Positions 25,994-33,434 of a stretch of DNA of 64,000 nt are shown here, piece after piece. Source of the stretch: JAGGAG01 sp964638035 (GTDB lineage Bacteria > Gemmatimonadota > Gemmatimonadetes > Gemmatimonadales > GWC2-71-9); contig CAZWXD010000016.1 of the NCBI GenBank assembly GCA_964638035.1, forward strand, positions 1-64,000. The letters run 5' to 3'. The notes under the pieces are model-generated. The model did no database searches, was not told the origin of the DNA, and saw nothing but the letters and a program-made list of their open reading frames with translations. A program made the position numbers and the translations under genes. Numbering within the stretch: the stretch's first letter is position 1; every line of letters starts with the position of its first letter.

Positions 25994-26314
25994 GTGGAAG
26001 AGCCGCACGTTGAGGCGCTGGCCACCGCCCGCTGGCGAGTCGGGGCGGCGCTCTCGGCCGTGATGGTGGTGCGGTACTTCGGGTTCCTCGGCCTGGTGCC
26101 CTGGGGGCGCGGGATCATGGCACACCGCATGGCGCCCGGGATCACCGTTGGCATCGTGCTCGGGGCCTTCGTCATCGTGGCGTCGTGGCTCCTCACCTGG
26201 GTCTACGTGCGCTGGTGTGCGCAGCACCATGACGGCGAGGTGGATCGCCTGGCCTGGAGGCCATGGGAGCGGCGCGCGCACCTGGGGGCGGGCTCGGCCC
26301 CGGCGCAGCATTGA
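25994..26314 (+). CDS. DUF485 family membrane protein
   Basis: The 106-residue protein has two membrane helices and ends with the DUF485 hallmark WLLTWVYVRWCAQHHDGEVDRLAW. DUF485 proteins (YjcH) usually accompany the acetate permease ActP. No ActP is adjacent here. I choose GTG 25994 because AGGGAGG (25978-25984) lies 9 bases upstream. A TTG start at 25967 would add nine residues and bury that ribosome site. Confidence 0.7.
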   Translation: MEEPHVEALATARWRVGAALSAVMVVRYFGFLGLVPWGRGIMAHRMAPGITVGIVLGAFVIVASWLLTWVYVRWCAQHHDGEVDRLAWRPWERRAHLGAGSAPAQH

Positions 26315-26349
26315 CAAGGCCGCACCGGGCACCGAGCATCCGCTGACGC

Positions 26350-27852
26350 ATGACCTTCCAGCAGAAACTCTTCCTCGGCTTCGGCATGATGGTCCTGCCG
26401 GTGATGCTGGTCGGCGCGCAGGCCATCCGGAGCAACGTGCTGGAGCGGAAGGCCCTCGAGGCACTGGGCCAGGGCCTGGCACGCAACCGGACGTACTCCG
26501 AGGTCGAGACCGCGATGTTCAACCAGGGCGAGGCGATCTGGCGTGCCTTGAGCGGCCTCGACCCGACGGCCCGGCGGGAGTTCGCCCTCCAGGGCGAGGT
26601 GGTGGACTACTGGTTCGCGCGGTGGACGGCGGAGCTGCAGCCGGACGAGCAGGAGCTGTCCGAGGGCGTGCGGCGCATCGAGCAGGAGATTCGCGCGACC
26701 GCCGAGCGCGTCTTTGCGCTGCAGGATGCCGGCCGCCGCGAGGAGGCCTACGCCCTCGCCCACACCGAGCTGAAGGGCCGGCTCCTTCCTGCACTCACCG
26801 AGATGAACCACCAGGTCTACCGGCGCGCGCGCGAGTTCAGCGTATCCCGTGCGTTCGCCCGCGTGGCAGAGATCGTCAACACCGAGCGCAGGATCCTGAC
26901 CTGGATCCTGCTCCTGGCCGCCGGCGCCGGGCTCACCGGGGCATGGCTCCTTTCGCGCAGCCTGGCCCGGCCGATCGCCGGGCTGCGCACCGCCATGGCG
27001 GACGTGGGGCGCGGCAGCCTCGACCGCCCCGTGGCGCCGCCCGGCAGTGACGAGTTCGGCGACCTGGCGCGGAGCTTTGCCCAGATGACGGAGCGGCTGC
27101 GTGACTCGCGCACCGAGCTCACCAGCGTGAACGCCGCCCTGGCGGCCAAGGTGGACCAGCTCGAGCGGACGCAGGCCCGCCTCGTCGAGTCGGAGAAGCT
27201 GGCTTCCGTGGGCCAGATGGCGGCCGGCGTGGCCCACGGCCTCCGCAATCCCCTGGCAAGCCTGCGCGCCTCGGCACAGCTCGCCCGCCGCCACCCCGAG
27301 AGCGCGGCCGCGCAGGAGGCGCTGGGTGCGATGATCACCGAGGTGGACCGCCTCGATGCCCGGATCACGCACCTGCTCACCTTCTCCCGCCCGGCGCCGG
27401 TGCGTGCCACACGGGAGAGCGTGGCGCGACTGGTGGAGTCGCTCCTCCCGGCCCTGCGCCGGCTGGCTGCCGAGCGCCAGGTCCACGTCGAGGCTGACGT
27501 CGATCCCCGCGTGCCCGAGCGTAACCTCGACGCCCTCAAGGTCGAGCAGGCACTGCAGGAGCTGCTCGCGAACGCCCTCGACGCGATGCCCGGGGGCGGC
27601 ACGCTCAGGGTGTCGGTGCGGCAGGACGGCGCCGGCACCCAGGTGGCCATCACGGACACCGGCCGGGGGATCCCCCCGGACGCAATGCCGCGCATCTTCG
27701 ACCTGTTCTTCACCACGCGCCCTGAGGGCACCGGCCTCGGGCTCGCCATCGCACGGCGGTTCATCGAGCAGGCGGGCGGACGCATCACGGTGGAGAGCAC
27801 CGTGGGCGAGGGCACGACCGTGCGCATCGCGTTCGCGCAGGGGGAGGCATGA
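26350..27852 (+). CDS. Sensor histidine kinase (NtrB-like)
   Basis: The 500-residue membrane kinase has an N-terminal helix (about 7-25), a long periplasmic helical sensor domain, and a second helix around residue 180-200. A HAMP domain follows (SRSLARPIAGLRTAMADVGRGSLDRPV). The dimerisation domain carries the phospho-acceptor His296 in GVAHGLRNPLASL, and the HATPase domain shows LLANALDAM, DTGRGIPP and GTGLGLAIARRF. It overlaps the response regulator by four bases, so it is its cognate kinase. The signal is unknown. Confidence 0.93.
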   Translation: MTFQQKLFLGFGMMVLPVMLVGAQAIRSNVLERKALEALGQGLARNRTYSEVETAMFNQGEAIWRALSGLDPTARREFALQGEVVDYWFARWTAELQPDEQELSEGVRRIEQEIRATAERVFALQDAGRREEAYALAHTELKGRLLPALTEMNHQVYRRAREFSVSRAFARVAEIVNTERRILTWILLLAAGAGLTGAWLLSRSLARPIAGLRTAMADVGRGSLDRPVAPPGSDEFGDLARSFAQMTERLRDSRTELTSVNAALAAKVDQLERTQARLVESEKLASVGQMAAGVAHGLRNPLASLRASAQLARRHPESAAAQEALGAMITEVDRLDARITHLLTFSRPAPVRATRESVARLVESLLPALRRLAAERQVHVEADVDPRVPERNLDALKVEQALQELLANALDAMPGGGTLRVSVRQDGAGTQVAITDTGRGIPPDAMPRIFDLFFTTRPEGTGLGLAIARRFIEQAGGRITVESTVGEGTTVRIAFAQGEA

Positions 27853-29216
27853 CCGGGCTCGGCACCGTGCTGGTGGTGGACGACGAGCGCACGCTGGCAC
27901 GCTCCATCAAGGGCTACCTCGACGAGGCGGGCTACGACACGACCGTGGCCCACGACGCCGAGGCAGCACTGTCCCTCCTGGACCGGCTCCGGCCCGACGT
28001 GGTCTTCACCGACGTCCAGCTGCCGGGCATGAACGGGATCGAGTTCCTGCGCAAGGTGCAGGAATTCGATCCCTCGATCGCGGTGTGCGTGATGACGGCG
28101 TTCGGCACCATCGAGGGCGCCGTCGAGGCGGTGAAGCTCGGCGCCTTCAACTACCTCAAGAAGCCGGTGGACCTGGACGAGATGCAGCTGATTGCCTCCC
28201 GGGCGCGCGAGCACTCACGGCTCCGCCACGAGCTGTCGTGGTACCGGAAGAAAGCCGCCGCCGACACCCCCGTCGCCGGCGTGGTGGGGCGCTCCCCCGC
28301 CATGCGGGCCGTGCTCGAACGGGCGCTCCAGGTGGCTGCCCTCGACGAGACACCGCCGGTCCTCATCACCGGCGAGACGGGAACCGGCAAGGGCCTGGTG
28401 GCGCGCACCATCCACACCGCGGGCCCGCGGGCGACCCGCCCCTTCATCGACGTGAACTGCACCGCGCTCCCCGCCAACCTCATGGAGGCGGAACTCTTCG
28501 GCTACGAGCGCGGCGCCTTCACCGATGCCAAGGAGTCGAAGCTGGGCCTGTTCGAGGCCGCCGAGGGCGGGTTCCTCTTCCTGGACGAGATCGGCGACCT
28601 TGAGCTGGCACTGCAGGGCAAGCTCCTCCGTGCCATCGAGGATCGCACCGTGCGGCGCGTCGGAGGCATCCGCGACCGCAAGATCGACGTGCGCATCCTC
28701 GCCGCCACCAACCGCGACCTGGAACGCGATGCCCAGCACGACCGCTTCCGGAAGGATCTCTACTTCCGGCTGGCCGTGATCCTGCTGCGCCTTCCCCCGC
28801 TCCGGGAACGCGGGGAGGACATCCTCCTCCTGGCCGACCACTTCATCCGTGTGTTCTCGGTGAAGTACGGCAGGCAGGTCACGTCCATCACCGACGCCGC
28901 CCGCCACGACCTCATGACCTACCCCTGGCCCGGCAACGTGCGCGAGCTGAGCCATGTCATCGAGCGCGCTGTCCTCTGGAGCCAGGGGCCTGAACTCGAC
29001 GCAGAGCACCTGTCCCTCGTCATGCCGGAGGACGGGATCACCGCGGCGGTGGGTGCCCCCGGGCCGGCGGCGTTCGACCTGGGCGGGTTCGAGCGCGCGC
29101 TGATCGAGCGCGCCATGACCGAGGCCCAGGGCAACCAGACCAGGGCAGCGCAGCTCCTCGGCATTACCCGCGACACGCTGCGCTATCGCCTGAAGAAGTT
29201 CGGACTGGGTGGGTGA
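27849..29216 (+). CDS. NtrC-family response regulator (sigma-54 enhancer-binding protein)
   Basis: The 455-residue protein has three parts. The receiver domain carries the phosphorylation site Asp55 in VVFTDVQLPG. The AAA+ domain has Walker A GETGTGKG, Walker B FLFLDEIG and the sigma-54 contact loop GAFTDA. The C-terminal Fis helix-turn-helix reads NQTRAAQLLGITRDTLRYRLKKFGL. The loop reads GAFTDA rather than the canonical GAFTGA, a variant found in other enhancer-binding proteins. Its gene overlaps the kinase gene and lies just before pqqA, whose upstream DNA holds a sigma-54-like promoter. Confidence 0.93.
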   Translation: MTGLGTVLVVDDERTLARSIKGYLDEAGYDTTVAHDAEAALSLLDRLRPDVVFTDVQLPGMNGIEFLRKVQEFDPSIAVCVMTAFGTIEGAVEAVKLGAFNYLKKPVDLDEMQLIASRAREHSRLRHELSWYRKKAAADTPVAGVVGRSPAMRAVLERALQVAALDETPPVLITGETGTGKGLVARTIHTAGPRATRPFIDVNCTALPANLMEAELFGYERGAFTDAKESKLGLFEAAEGGFLFLDEIGDLELALQGKLLRAIEDRTVRRVGGIRDRKIDVRILAATNRDLERDAQHDRFRKDLYFRLAVILLRLPPLRERGEDILLLADHFIRVFSVKYGRQVTSITDAARHDLMTYPWPGNVRELSHVIERAVLWSQGPELDAEHLSLVMPEDGITAAVGAPGPAAFDLGGFERALIERAMTEAQGNQTRAAQLLGITRDTLRYRLKKFGLGG

Positions 29217-29228
29217 GATCACACAACT

Positions 29229-29250
29229 GGGTGGGTGACCTCACCCACCC
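29229..29250. promoter_or_regulatory. Inverted repeat, candidate enhancer site or terminator stem
   Basis: GGGTGGGTGA (29229-29238) and TCACCCACCC (29241-29250) are a perfect 10-bp dyad with a 2-base centre, directly after the response regulator. A half-copy of the same motif ends the regulator coding sequence. No U-run follows, so an activator-binding site about 100 bp upstream of the pqqA promoter is as likely as a terminator. Confidence 0.5.
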
Positions 29251-29320
29251 GCGCCCGACCCATACCCGTCATCCCACCGCCATCTCCGCCCGCACCATGC
29301 ACTTGCGATTGCCCACGTCG

Positions 29321-29336
29321 GGGCACGCACCGTGCA
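29321..29336 (+). promoter_or_regulatory. Sigma-54-like promoter upstream of pqqA
   Basis: GGGCAC-N5-GTGCA has the invariant GG and GC elements at the right spacing for -24/-12, but differs from TGGCAC-N5-TTGCA by one base in each half. Predicted transcript start is near 29347, 39 bp before pqqA. Confidence 0.4.
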
Positions 29337-29385
29337 ATTGAGCCGCCCGTCGGTTCACCCTTCCACTGCAAACCGGGAGTACGAC

Positions 29386-29460
29386 ATGCGCTGGACCAAG
29401 CCCGAGGCCGAGATCGTTGCGGTCACGATGGAAGTCACCGCCTACGTTGCCACCCTGTAG
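29386..29460 (+). CDS. pqqA: PQQ precursor peptide PqqA
   Basis: The 24-residue peptide reads MRWTKPEAEIVAVTMEVTAY and ends VATL. Glu16 and Tyr20 (E-V-T-A-Y) are the two residues cross-linked by PqqE to become pyrroloquinoline quinone. Length and spacing match known PqqA peptides. GGGAG lies 7 bases before the ATG. It is followed by a terminator-like hairpin and then pqqB, the usual arrangement for making more precursor than enzymes. Confidence 0.96.
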   Translation: MRWTKPEAEIVAVTMEVTAYVATL

Positions 29461-29477
29461 GACGCGGGACTGACACC

Positions 29478-29511
29478 GAGGGGCTCGCGAAAGCGAGCCC
29501 CTCGTCTTTCC
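29478..29511 (+). terminator. Hairpin between pqqA and pqqB (partial terminator)
   Basis: An 11-bp stem GAGGGGCTCGC/GCGAGCCCCTC capped by a GAAA tetraloop is followed by GTCTTTCCC. It ends 15 bp before pqqB. The imperfect U-run suggests partial read-through, which would keep the pqqA transcript in excess. Confidence 0.75.
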
Positions 29512-29517
29512 CATCCC

Positions 29518-30417
29518 ATGCACGTCAGGCTGCTCGGAACCGCCGCCGGCGGCGGCTTTCCCCAATGGAATTGCTGGTGTCCCTCATGTGAGGTGGCACG
29601 CCGGGATCCCGGCCGCGCCATGCCGCGCACCCAGTCGTCGGCTGCGGTGAGCGCCGATGGCGAGCGCTGGTTCCTCCTCAACGCCTCACCCGACGTGCGG
29701 GAGCAGGTGCAGTCACTGAACGGCCACGCGCCGGCGGGCGCGCGGCACGTGCCGGTCGAAGGCGTGGTACTCACCGACGCCGAGATCGACCACTCCCTGG
29801 GCCTGGTGCTGCTGCGTGAGGGTCGCGCCCTCCGGGTCTACGCGACCCGCCAGGTGGAGGTGACCCTCGAGGCTGACTCCCGCTTCCTGCGCACCACCCG
29901 CGCCTTCGCGACCGTGACCGTCACCACCCTCGAGCCAGGTCGTGCCACGCCGCTCCAGCTGCGCCAGGGCGGCGACTCGGGACTCTTCGTCACGCCCTTC
30001 ATCGTGCCAGCCGGCCCGCCCCGGTTTGCCAGCGACGACACGGCGGGCCACACCATCGGACTCGAGGTGAGCGGCCCCGGCGGCTCCGTGGTGTACGCCC
30101 CGGCCACTGGGGCGATGGATGCCGGCCTGCTGGAGCGCATCGCCCGGGCGGGCCTGGCCCTGGTGGATGGCACCTTCTGGGAAGACGACGAGCTCATTGC
30201 GCTGGGCATCGGCGAGCGAACCGCGCGACAGCTCGACCACGTGCCCATCTGGGCCCCGGACGGCAGCCTCGTGCGCCTGGCCGGCACCGGCACGCAATGC
30301 GTCTACGTCCACATCAACAACACCAATCCCATCCTGGTCGAGGATTCGCCGGAGCGACGCGCGGTCGAGTCCGCCGGGCTCATCGTGGGCCACGATGGAA
30401 TGGCGTTCCAGACATGA
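29518..30417 (+). CDS. pqqB: PQQ biosynthesis protein PqqB
   Basis: The 299-residue metallo-beta-lactamase-fold protein starts with the PqqB signature MHVRLLGTAAGGGFPQWNCWCPSC. It carries the metal-site segment LTDAEIDHSLGL and a late segment HINNTNPILVEDSP. PqqB hydroxylates an intermediate derived from the PqqA Tyr-Glu dipeptide. The length is normal. The stop codon overlaps an ATG in the region before pqqC. Confidence 0.96.
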   Translation: MHVRLLGTAAGGGFPQWNCWCPSCEVARRDPGRAMPRTQSSAAVSADGERWFLLNASPDVREQVQSLNGHAPAGARHVPVEGVVLTDAEIDHSLGLVLLREGRALRVYATRQVEVTLEADSRFLRTTRAFATVTVTTLEPGRATPLQLRQGGDSGLFVTPFIVPAGPPRFASDDTAGHTIGLEVSGPGGSVVYAPATGAMDAGLLERIARAGLALVDGTFWEDDELIALGIGERTARQLDHVPIWAPDGSLVRLAGTGTQCVYVHINNTNPILVEDSPERRAVESAGLIVGHDGMAFQT

Positions 30418-30434
30418 CCCCGGGAGGCATGCCC

Positions 30435-31187
30435 ATGACCGCCGTCCTCACCGCCTCGGAACTGGCCGCGGCACCTCGACCCCCGGTCCCCGACCTGCAC
30501 CAGCCCCTCTCCCCGGACGAACTGGAGGCGGCCCTGCGCGCCTTCCAGGGATCCTACTACGTCGAGCATCCCTTCCACCGGGAGATGTACGCGGGCACGC
30601 TCACGCCGCGGCAGTTCCAGGGCTGGGCCGCCAACCGCCTGGCCTACCAGCGCGTGGTCCCCCGAAAGGATGGCGCCATCCTCTCCAACTGCCCCGATCC
30701 TGCGGTGCGCCGTGAATGGCTCCGGCGCATCGTGGACCATGACGGTACGCGGGATGGCGAGGGCGGCATCGAGCTCTGGATCCGCCTCGGCGTCGCCCTG
30801 GGCGTGCCTCGCGAGGAGATGGAAGACGAGCGGCACGTCCTGCCCTCGGTCCGGCTCATCTGCGAGTCGTACGTCTGGTTCTGCAAGTCCCGGCCCTGGG
30901 TGCAGGCGTGCGCGTCCTCCCTCACGGAGCTGTTCGCGCCGGGCATCCACCAGCAGCGCCTCGAGTCCTTCCCGCGGCACTACCCGTGGATCCCGCCCGA
31001 GGCGCTGGCGTACTTCCAGAGCCGCCTGGTCCAGGCCCCGCGCGACGTGCGCCATGGCCTCGCCATCGTACGGCAGCACTGCACCACGGTGGAGACGCAG
31101 CGCATGGCCTTCGAGGCGCTCGCCTTCAAGCTCGACATGCTCTGGGCCATGATCGACGCGATCCACAATGCCTACCGCGAGGCATGA
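30435..31187 (+). CDS. pqqC: Pyrroloquinoline-quinone synthase PqqC
   Basis: The 250-residue all-helical cofactor-free oxidase performs the final eight-electron oxidation and ring closure to PQQ. Conserved segments include YVEHPFHREMYAGTLTPRQFQGWAANR and FPRHYPWIPPEALAYFQ. His and Tyr residues lie in VRQHCTTVETQ and nearby. The ATG at 30435 is preferred because GGGAGG at 30422-30427 is 7 bases upstream; in-frame ATGs at 30414 and 30429 are alternatives. Confidence 0.96.
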   Translation: MTAVLTASELAAAPRPPVPDLHQPLSPDELEAALRAFQGSYYVEHPFHREMYAGTLTPRQFQGWAANRLAYQRVVPRKDGAILSNCPDPAVRREWLRRIVDHDGTRDGEGGIELWIRLGVALGVPREEMEDERHVLPSVRLICESYVWFCKSRPWVQACASSLTELFAPGIHQQRLESFPRHYPWIPPEALAYFQSRLVQAPRDVRHGLAIVRQHCTTVETQRMAFEALAFKLDMLWAMIDAIHNAYREA

Positions 31188-31218
31188 GGCCGGTGGGCCC
31201 GGACAGGATGCCGCGCTG

Positions 31219-31509
31219 ATGGCCATGCACCAGGGCTCCGTCCCGGCCCTCTGGCGGCTGGCTCGCCTCGACTACGACCCCGTCCGGCAGCGACCGGTGC
31301 TGCTGTACCCCGAGGGCGCCGTGCTGCTCAACGAGACCGGTGCCGACATCCTCCGCCTCGTGGATGGCCGGCGAACGATCGGGGAGATCGCCGCCGAGCT
31401 GGCAGCCCGGTACAACGCCGCAGGCGGTCCCGGCGCCGACGGCATCCTGGAGGACGTGACGACCTACCTCGCGGGCCTGGAGGCCAGGGAGCTGATCCGT
31501 GACCAGTGA
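31219..31509 (+). CDS. pqqD: PqqA-binding chaperone PqqD
   Basis: The 96-residue winged-helix-like protein binds PqqA and presents it to PqqE. Landmarks are ARLDYDPVRQRPVLLYPEGAVLLNETGADILRLVDGRRTIGEIAAEL. The ATG at 31219 fits the usual length. The end overlaps pqqE by 11 bases, matching close translational coupling between partner proteins. Confidence 0.95.
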   Translation: MAMHQGSVPALWRLARLDYDPVRQRPVLLYPEGAVLLNETGADILRLVDGRRTIGEIAAELAARYNAAGGPGADGILEDVTTYLAGLEARELIRDQ

Positions 31510-32584
31510 ACGCCCGACCACCCTGCTGGCAGAGCTCACGCACCGCTGCCCGCTGCACTGCCCCTACTGCTCCAACCCCGTCGAGCTGGTCCGCGCAGGC
31601 CGGGAGCTGGCCACGGACGACTGGAAGCGCGTGCTCACCGAGGCGCGTGCCCTCGGTGCGCTGCAGCTCGGGCTCTCCGGCGGGGAGCCGCTGGTCCGGA
31701 AGGACTGCGAGGAGCTCGCACAGCACGCACGGGGCCTGGGCTTCTACACGACGCTGCTCACCTCCGGCCTGGGCTTCACGCGCGAGCGGGCCGTGCGCTT
31801 CCGCGACGCAGGACTCGAGCACGTGCAACTCTCCCTGCAGGATGCCGACGACGACAACGCCGAGCGGATTGCCGGGGTCCGGTCGGTGAAGCAGAAGCGC
31901 GAGGCGGCCCGCCTCATCCGTGAGCTGGGGTTTGCGTACTCCATCAACGTGGTGCTGCACCGGGCCAACCTCGACCGCATCCAGGAGATCATCGACCTCG
32001 CCGTGGCGATGGGCGCCGACCGGCTCGAGCTGGCGAACACGCAGTACTATGGCTGGGGCCTGGTGAACCGCGCCGCACTGATGCCGACGCCGGAACAGGT
32101 GGAGCGCGCGCGCGAGGCCGGGGAGCGTGCCCGGCAGCAGTATCGCGGCCGCATGCAGATCCTCTTCGTGCTGCCCGACTACTACGAGCAGTACCCCAAG
32201 GCGTGCTACGGTGGTTGGGGGCGGAACTATGTGGTGGTGACCCCTGACGGCAAGGCATTGCCCTGCCACGGCGCCACCCAGGTCACCACCCTGCCCTGGC
32301 CCAACGTGCGGGAGCACTCCCTCGCATGGGTGTGGCAGGAGTCACCGCTCTTCACGGCCTACCGGGGCGATGCCTGGATGAAGGAGCCCTGCCGGAGCTG
32401 CGAACGGAAGTGCGTGGACTTCGGTGGCTGCCGTTGCCAGGCCTTTGCCCTGACTGGCGACGCCGCCAACACCGACCCCATCTGCGTGCTGAGCCCGCAG
32501 CACCACCTCGTCACGGAGGCCGTTGAGGCCGCCATCGGCGACGCGCCGTTCACCCCCCGCCGGTTCGAGCCGCAACCCGCCTGA
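31499..32584 (+). CDS. pqqE: PqqA peptide cyclase PqqE (radical SAM)
   Basis: The 361-residue radical-SAM/SPASM enzyme forms the Glu-Tyr carbon-carbon cross-link in PqqA. The first [4Fe-4S] cluster ligands are Cys17, Cys21 and Cys24 in HRCPLHCPYC. The SPASM domain holds further cysteines (KACYGGWGRN, LPCHG, CRSCERKC, GGCRCQ). The GTG start lies within the end of pqqD. It is the last pqq gene here; pqqF is absent from the operon. Confidence 0.97.
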   Translation: MTSERPTTLLAELTHRCPLHCPYCSNPVELVRAGRELATDDWKRVLTEARALGALQLGLSGGEPLVRKDCEELAQHARGLGFYTTLLTSGLGFTRERAVRFRDAGLEHVQLSLQDADDDNAERIAGVRSVKQKREAARLIRELGFAYSINVVLHRANLDRIQEIIDLAVAMGADRLELANTQYYGWGLVNRAALMPTPEQVERAREAGERARQQYRGRMQILFVLPDYYEQYPKACYGGWGRNYVVVTPDGKALPCHGATQVTTLPWPNVREHSLAWVWQESPLFTAYRGDAWMKEPCRSCERKCVDFGGCRCQAFALTGDAANTDPICVLSPQHHLVTEAVEAAIGDAPFTPRRFEPQPA

Positions 32585-32587
32585 CGG

Positions 32588-33430
32588 CTACTGCAGCGGC
32601 GCCGGCGTGCAGTCCGGCGTGCCGGGACGGCGCTCCACCTGGCTGCGCTGCTCCACCTGCGAACGCACCGGGCGCTTCACCACCCCCGACGCCGGGACCT
32701 CTGCCACCACGGTGGTGGTCCGGTCGTACCGGAGCGGGCCGAGCGACTGGTTCCACACCGCCGTGCCCTCATTCACCAGGGTGCGCGTGTACGCCGGCGT
32801 GATGGTGTCGCCCGGTGCCGGGTGCACCTCCCCGGCTCGCGCCAGGCGGATCCGGTAGCGCTGCGCCTGCGCGCTGTCGTCGAGCCGGCGGATCGCCAGC
32901 GAATCCCCGCTCCGCCACTCCTCGCCCACCTGCAGCGCCCTGGGGGGAAGCCGGGGAAAGAAGTCCTCCAGCACGTCGCCGAGGTCCATGACCTCGCGCA
33001 ACGCGTCGGGAATGAAGGGCCGTTCGAGCGTGAGGAAGGAGCCATCGGGCAGCAGGTGCCCGCGGTACTGCCCGCCAACGATCCCCGCTGCATCGGGCTC
33101 GAGGCGCGAGGTTCCCGTGGACCGCCAGATGACGAGGGAGTCGAACCATGCCACCACGGGAAGGCGCCGGTCGGGGCCGGGTCGACCCGCCGCCACGATC
33201 AGGTCACCCTCGCGGCCCGACGTGGCGGACCCGATGCGCCCCGTGGACTCGACCGTGAGCCGGCTCTCCATCACCTCGCGATAGCGCGCGCACGCGAGCT
33301 GTGCGGCGGAGTACCCCGGCGCCTGGGCCGCGACGGCGCAGGGTGCAGCCGCCAGGGCCGCCGTGGCCAGCGCCAGGGGCAGGGACCCGAGCGTCCGAAC
33401 GCCGGCACGCCCGAACGTCCACCGGTTCAC
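32588..33430 (-). CDS. Secreted hypothetical protein
   Basis: The 280-residue protein begins with a signal peptide (LGSLPLALATAALAAAPCAVAAQ), GTG start. The mature part is rich in beta strands, with no domain I recognise. It contains GRIGSATSGREGDLIVAAGR, LEDFFPRLPPRALQVGEEW and a Pro- and Gln-rich tail (SQVEQRSQVERRPGTP). Segments like LQVGEEWRSGDSLAI recall DUF-type outer-envelope proteins with a strand repeat, but I cannot name one. It starts 4 bp after the end of pruA and is probably in its transcript. Confidence 0.6.
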   Translation of the reverse strand: MNRWTFGRAGVRTLGSLPLALATAALAAAPCAVAAQAPGYSAAQLACARYREVMESRLTVESTGRIGSATSGREGDLIVAAGRPGPDRRLPVVAWFDSLVIWRSTGTSRLEPDAAGIVGGQYRGHLLPDGSFLTLERPFIPDALREVMDLGDVLEDFFPRLPPRALQVGEEWRSGDSLAIRRLDDSAQAQRYRIRLARAGEVHPAPGDTITPAYTRTLVNEGTAVWNQSLGPLRYDRTTTVVAEVPASGVVKRPVRSQVEQRSQVERRPGTPDCTPAPLQ

Positions 33431-33434
33431 ACGC

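Noticed and set aside
29296..29313. ATGCAC/TTGCC before pqqA as sigma-54 promoter
   Set aside because: The spacing between the two halves is one base too long and the first half lacks the GG; the element at 29321 fits better.
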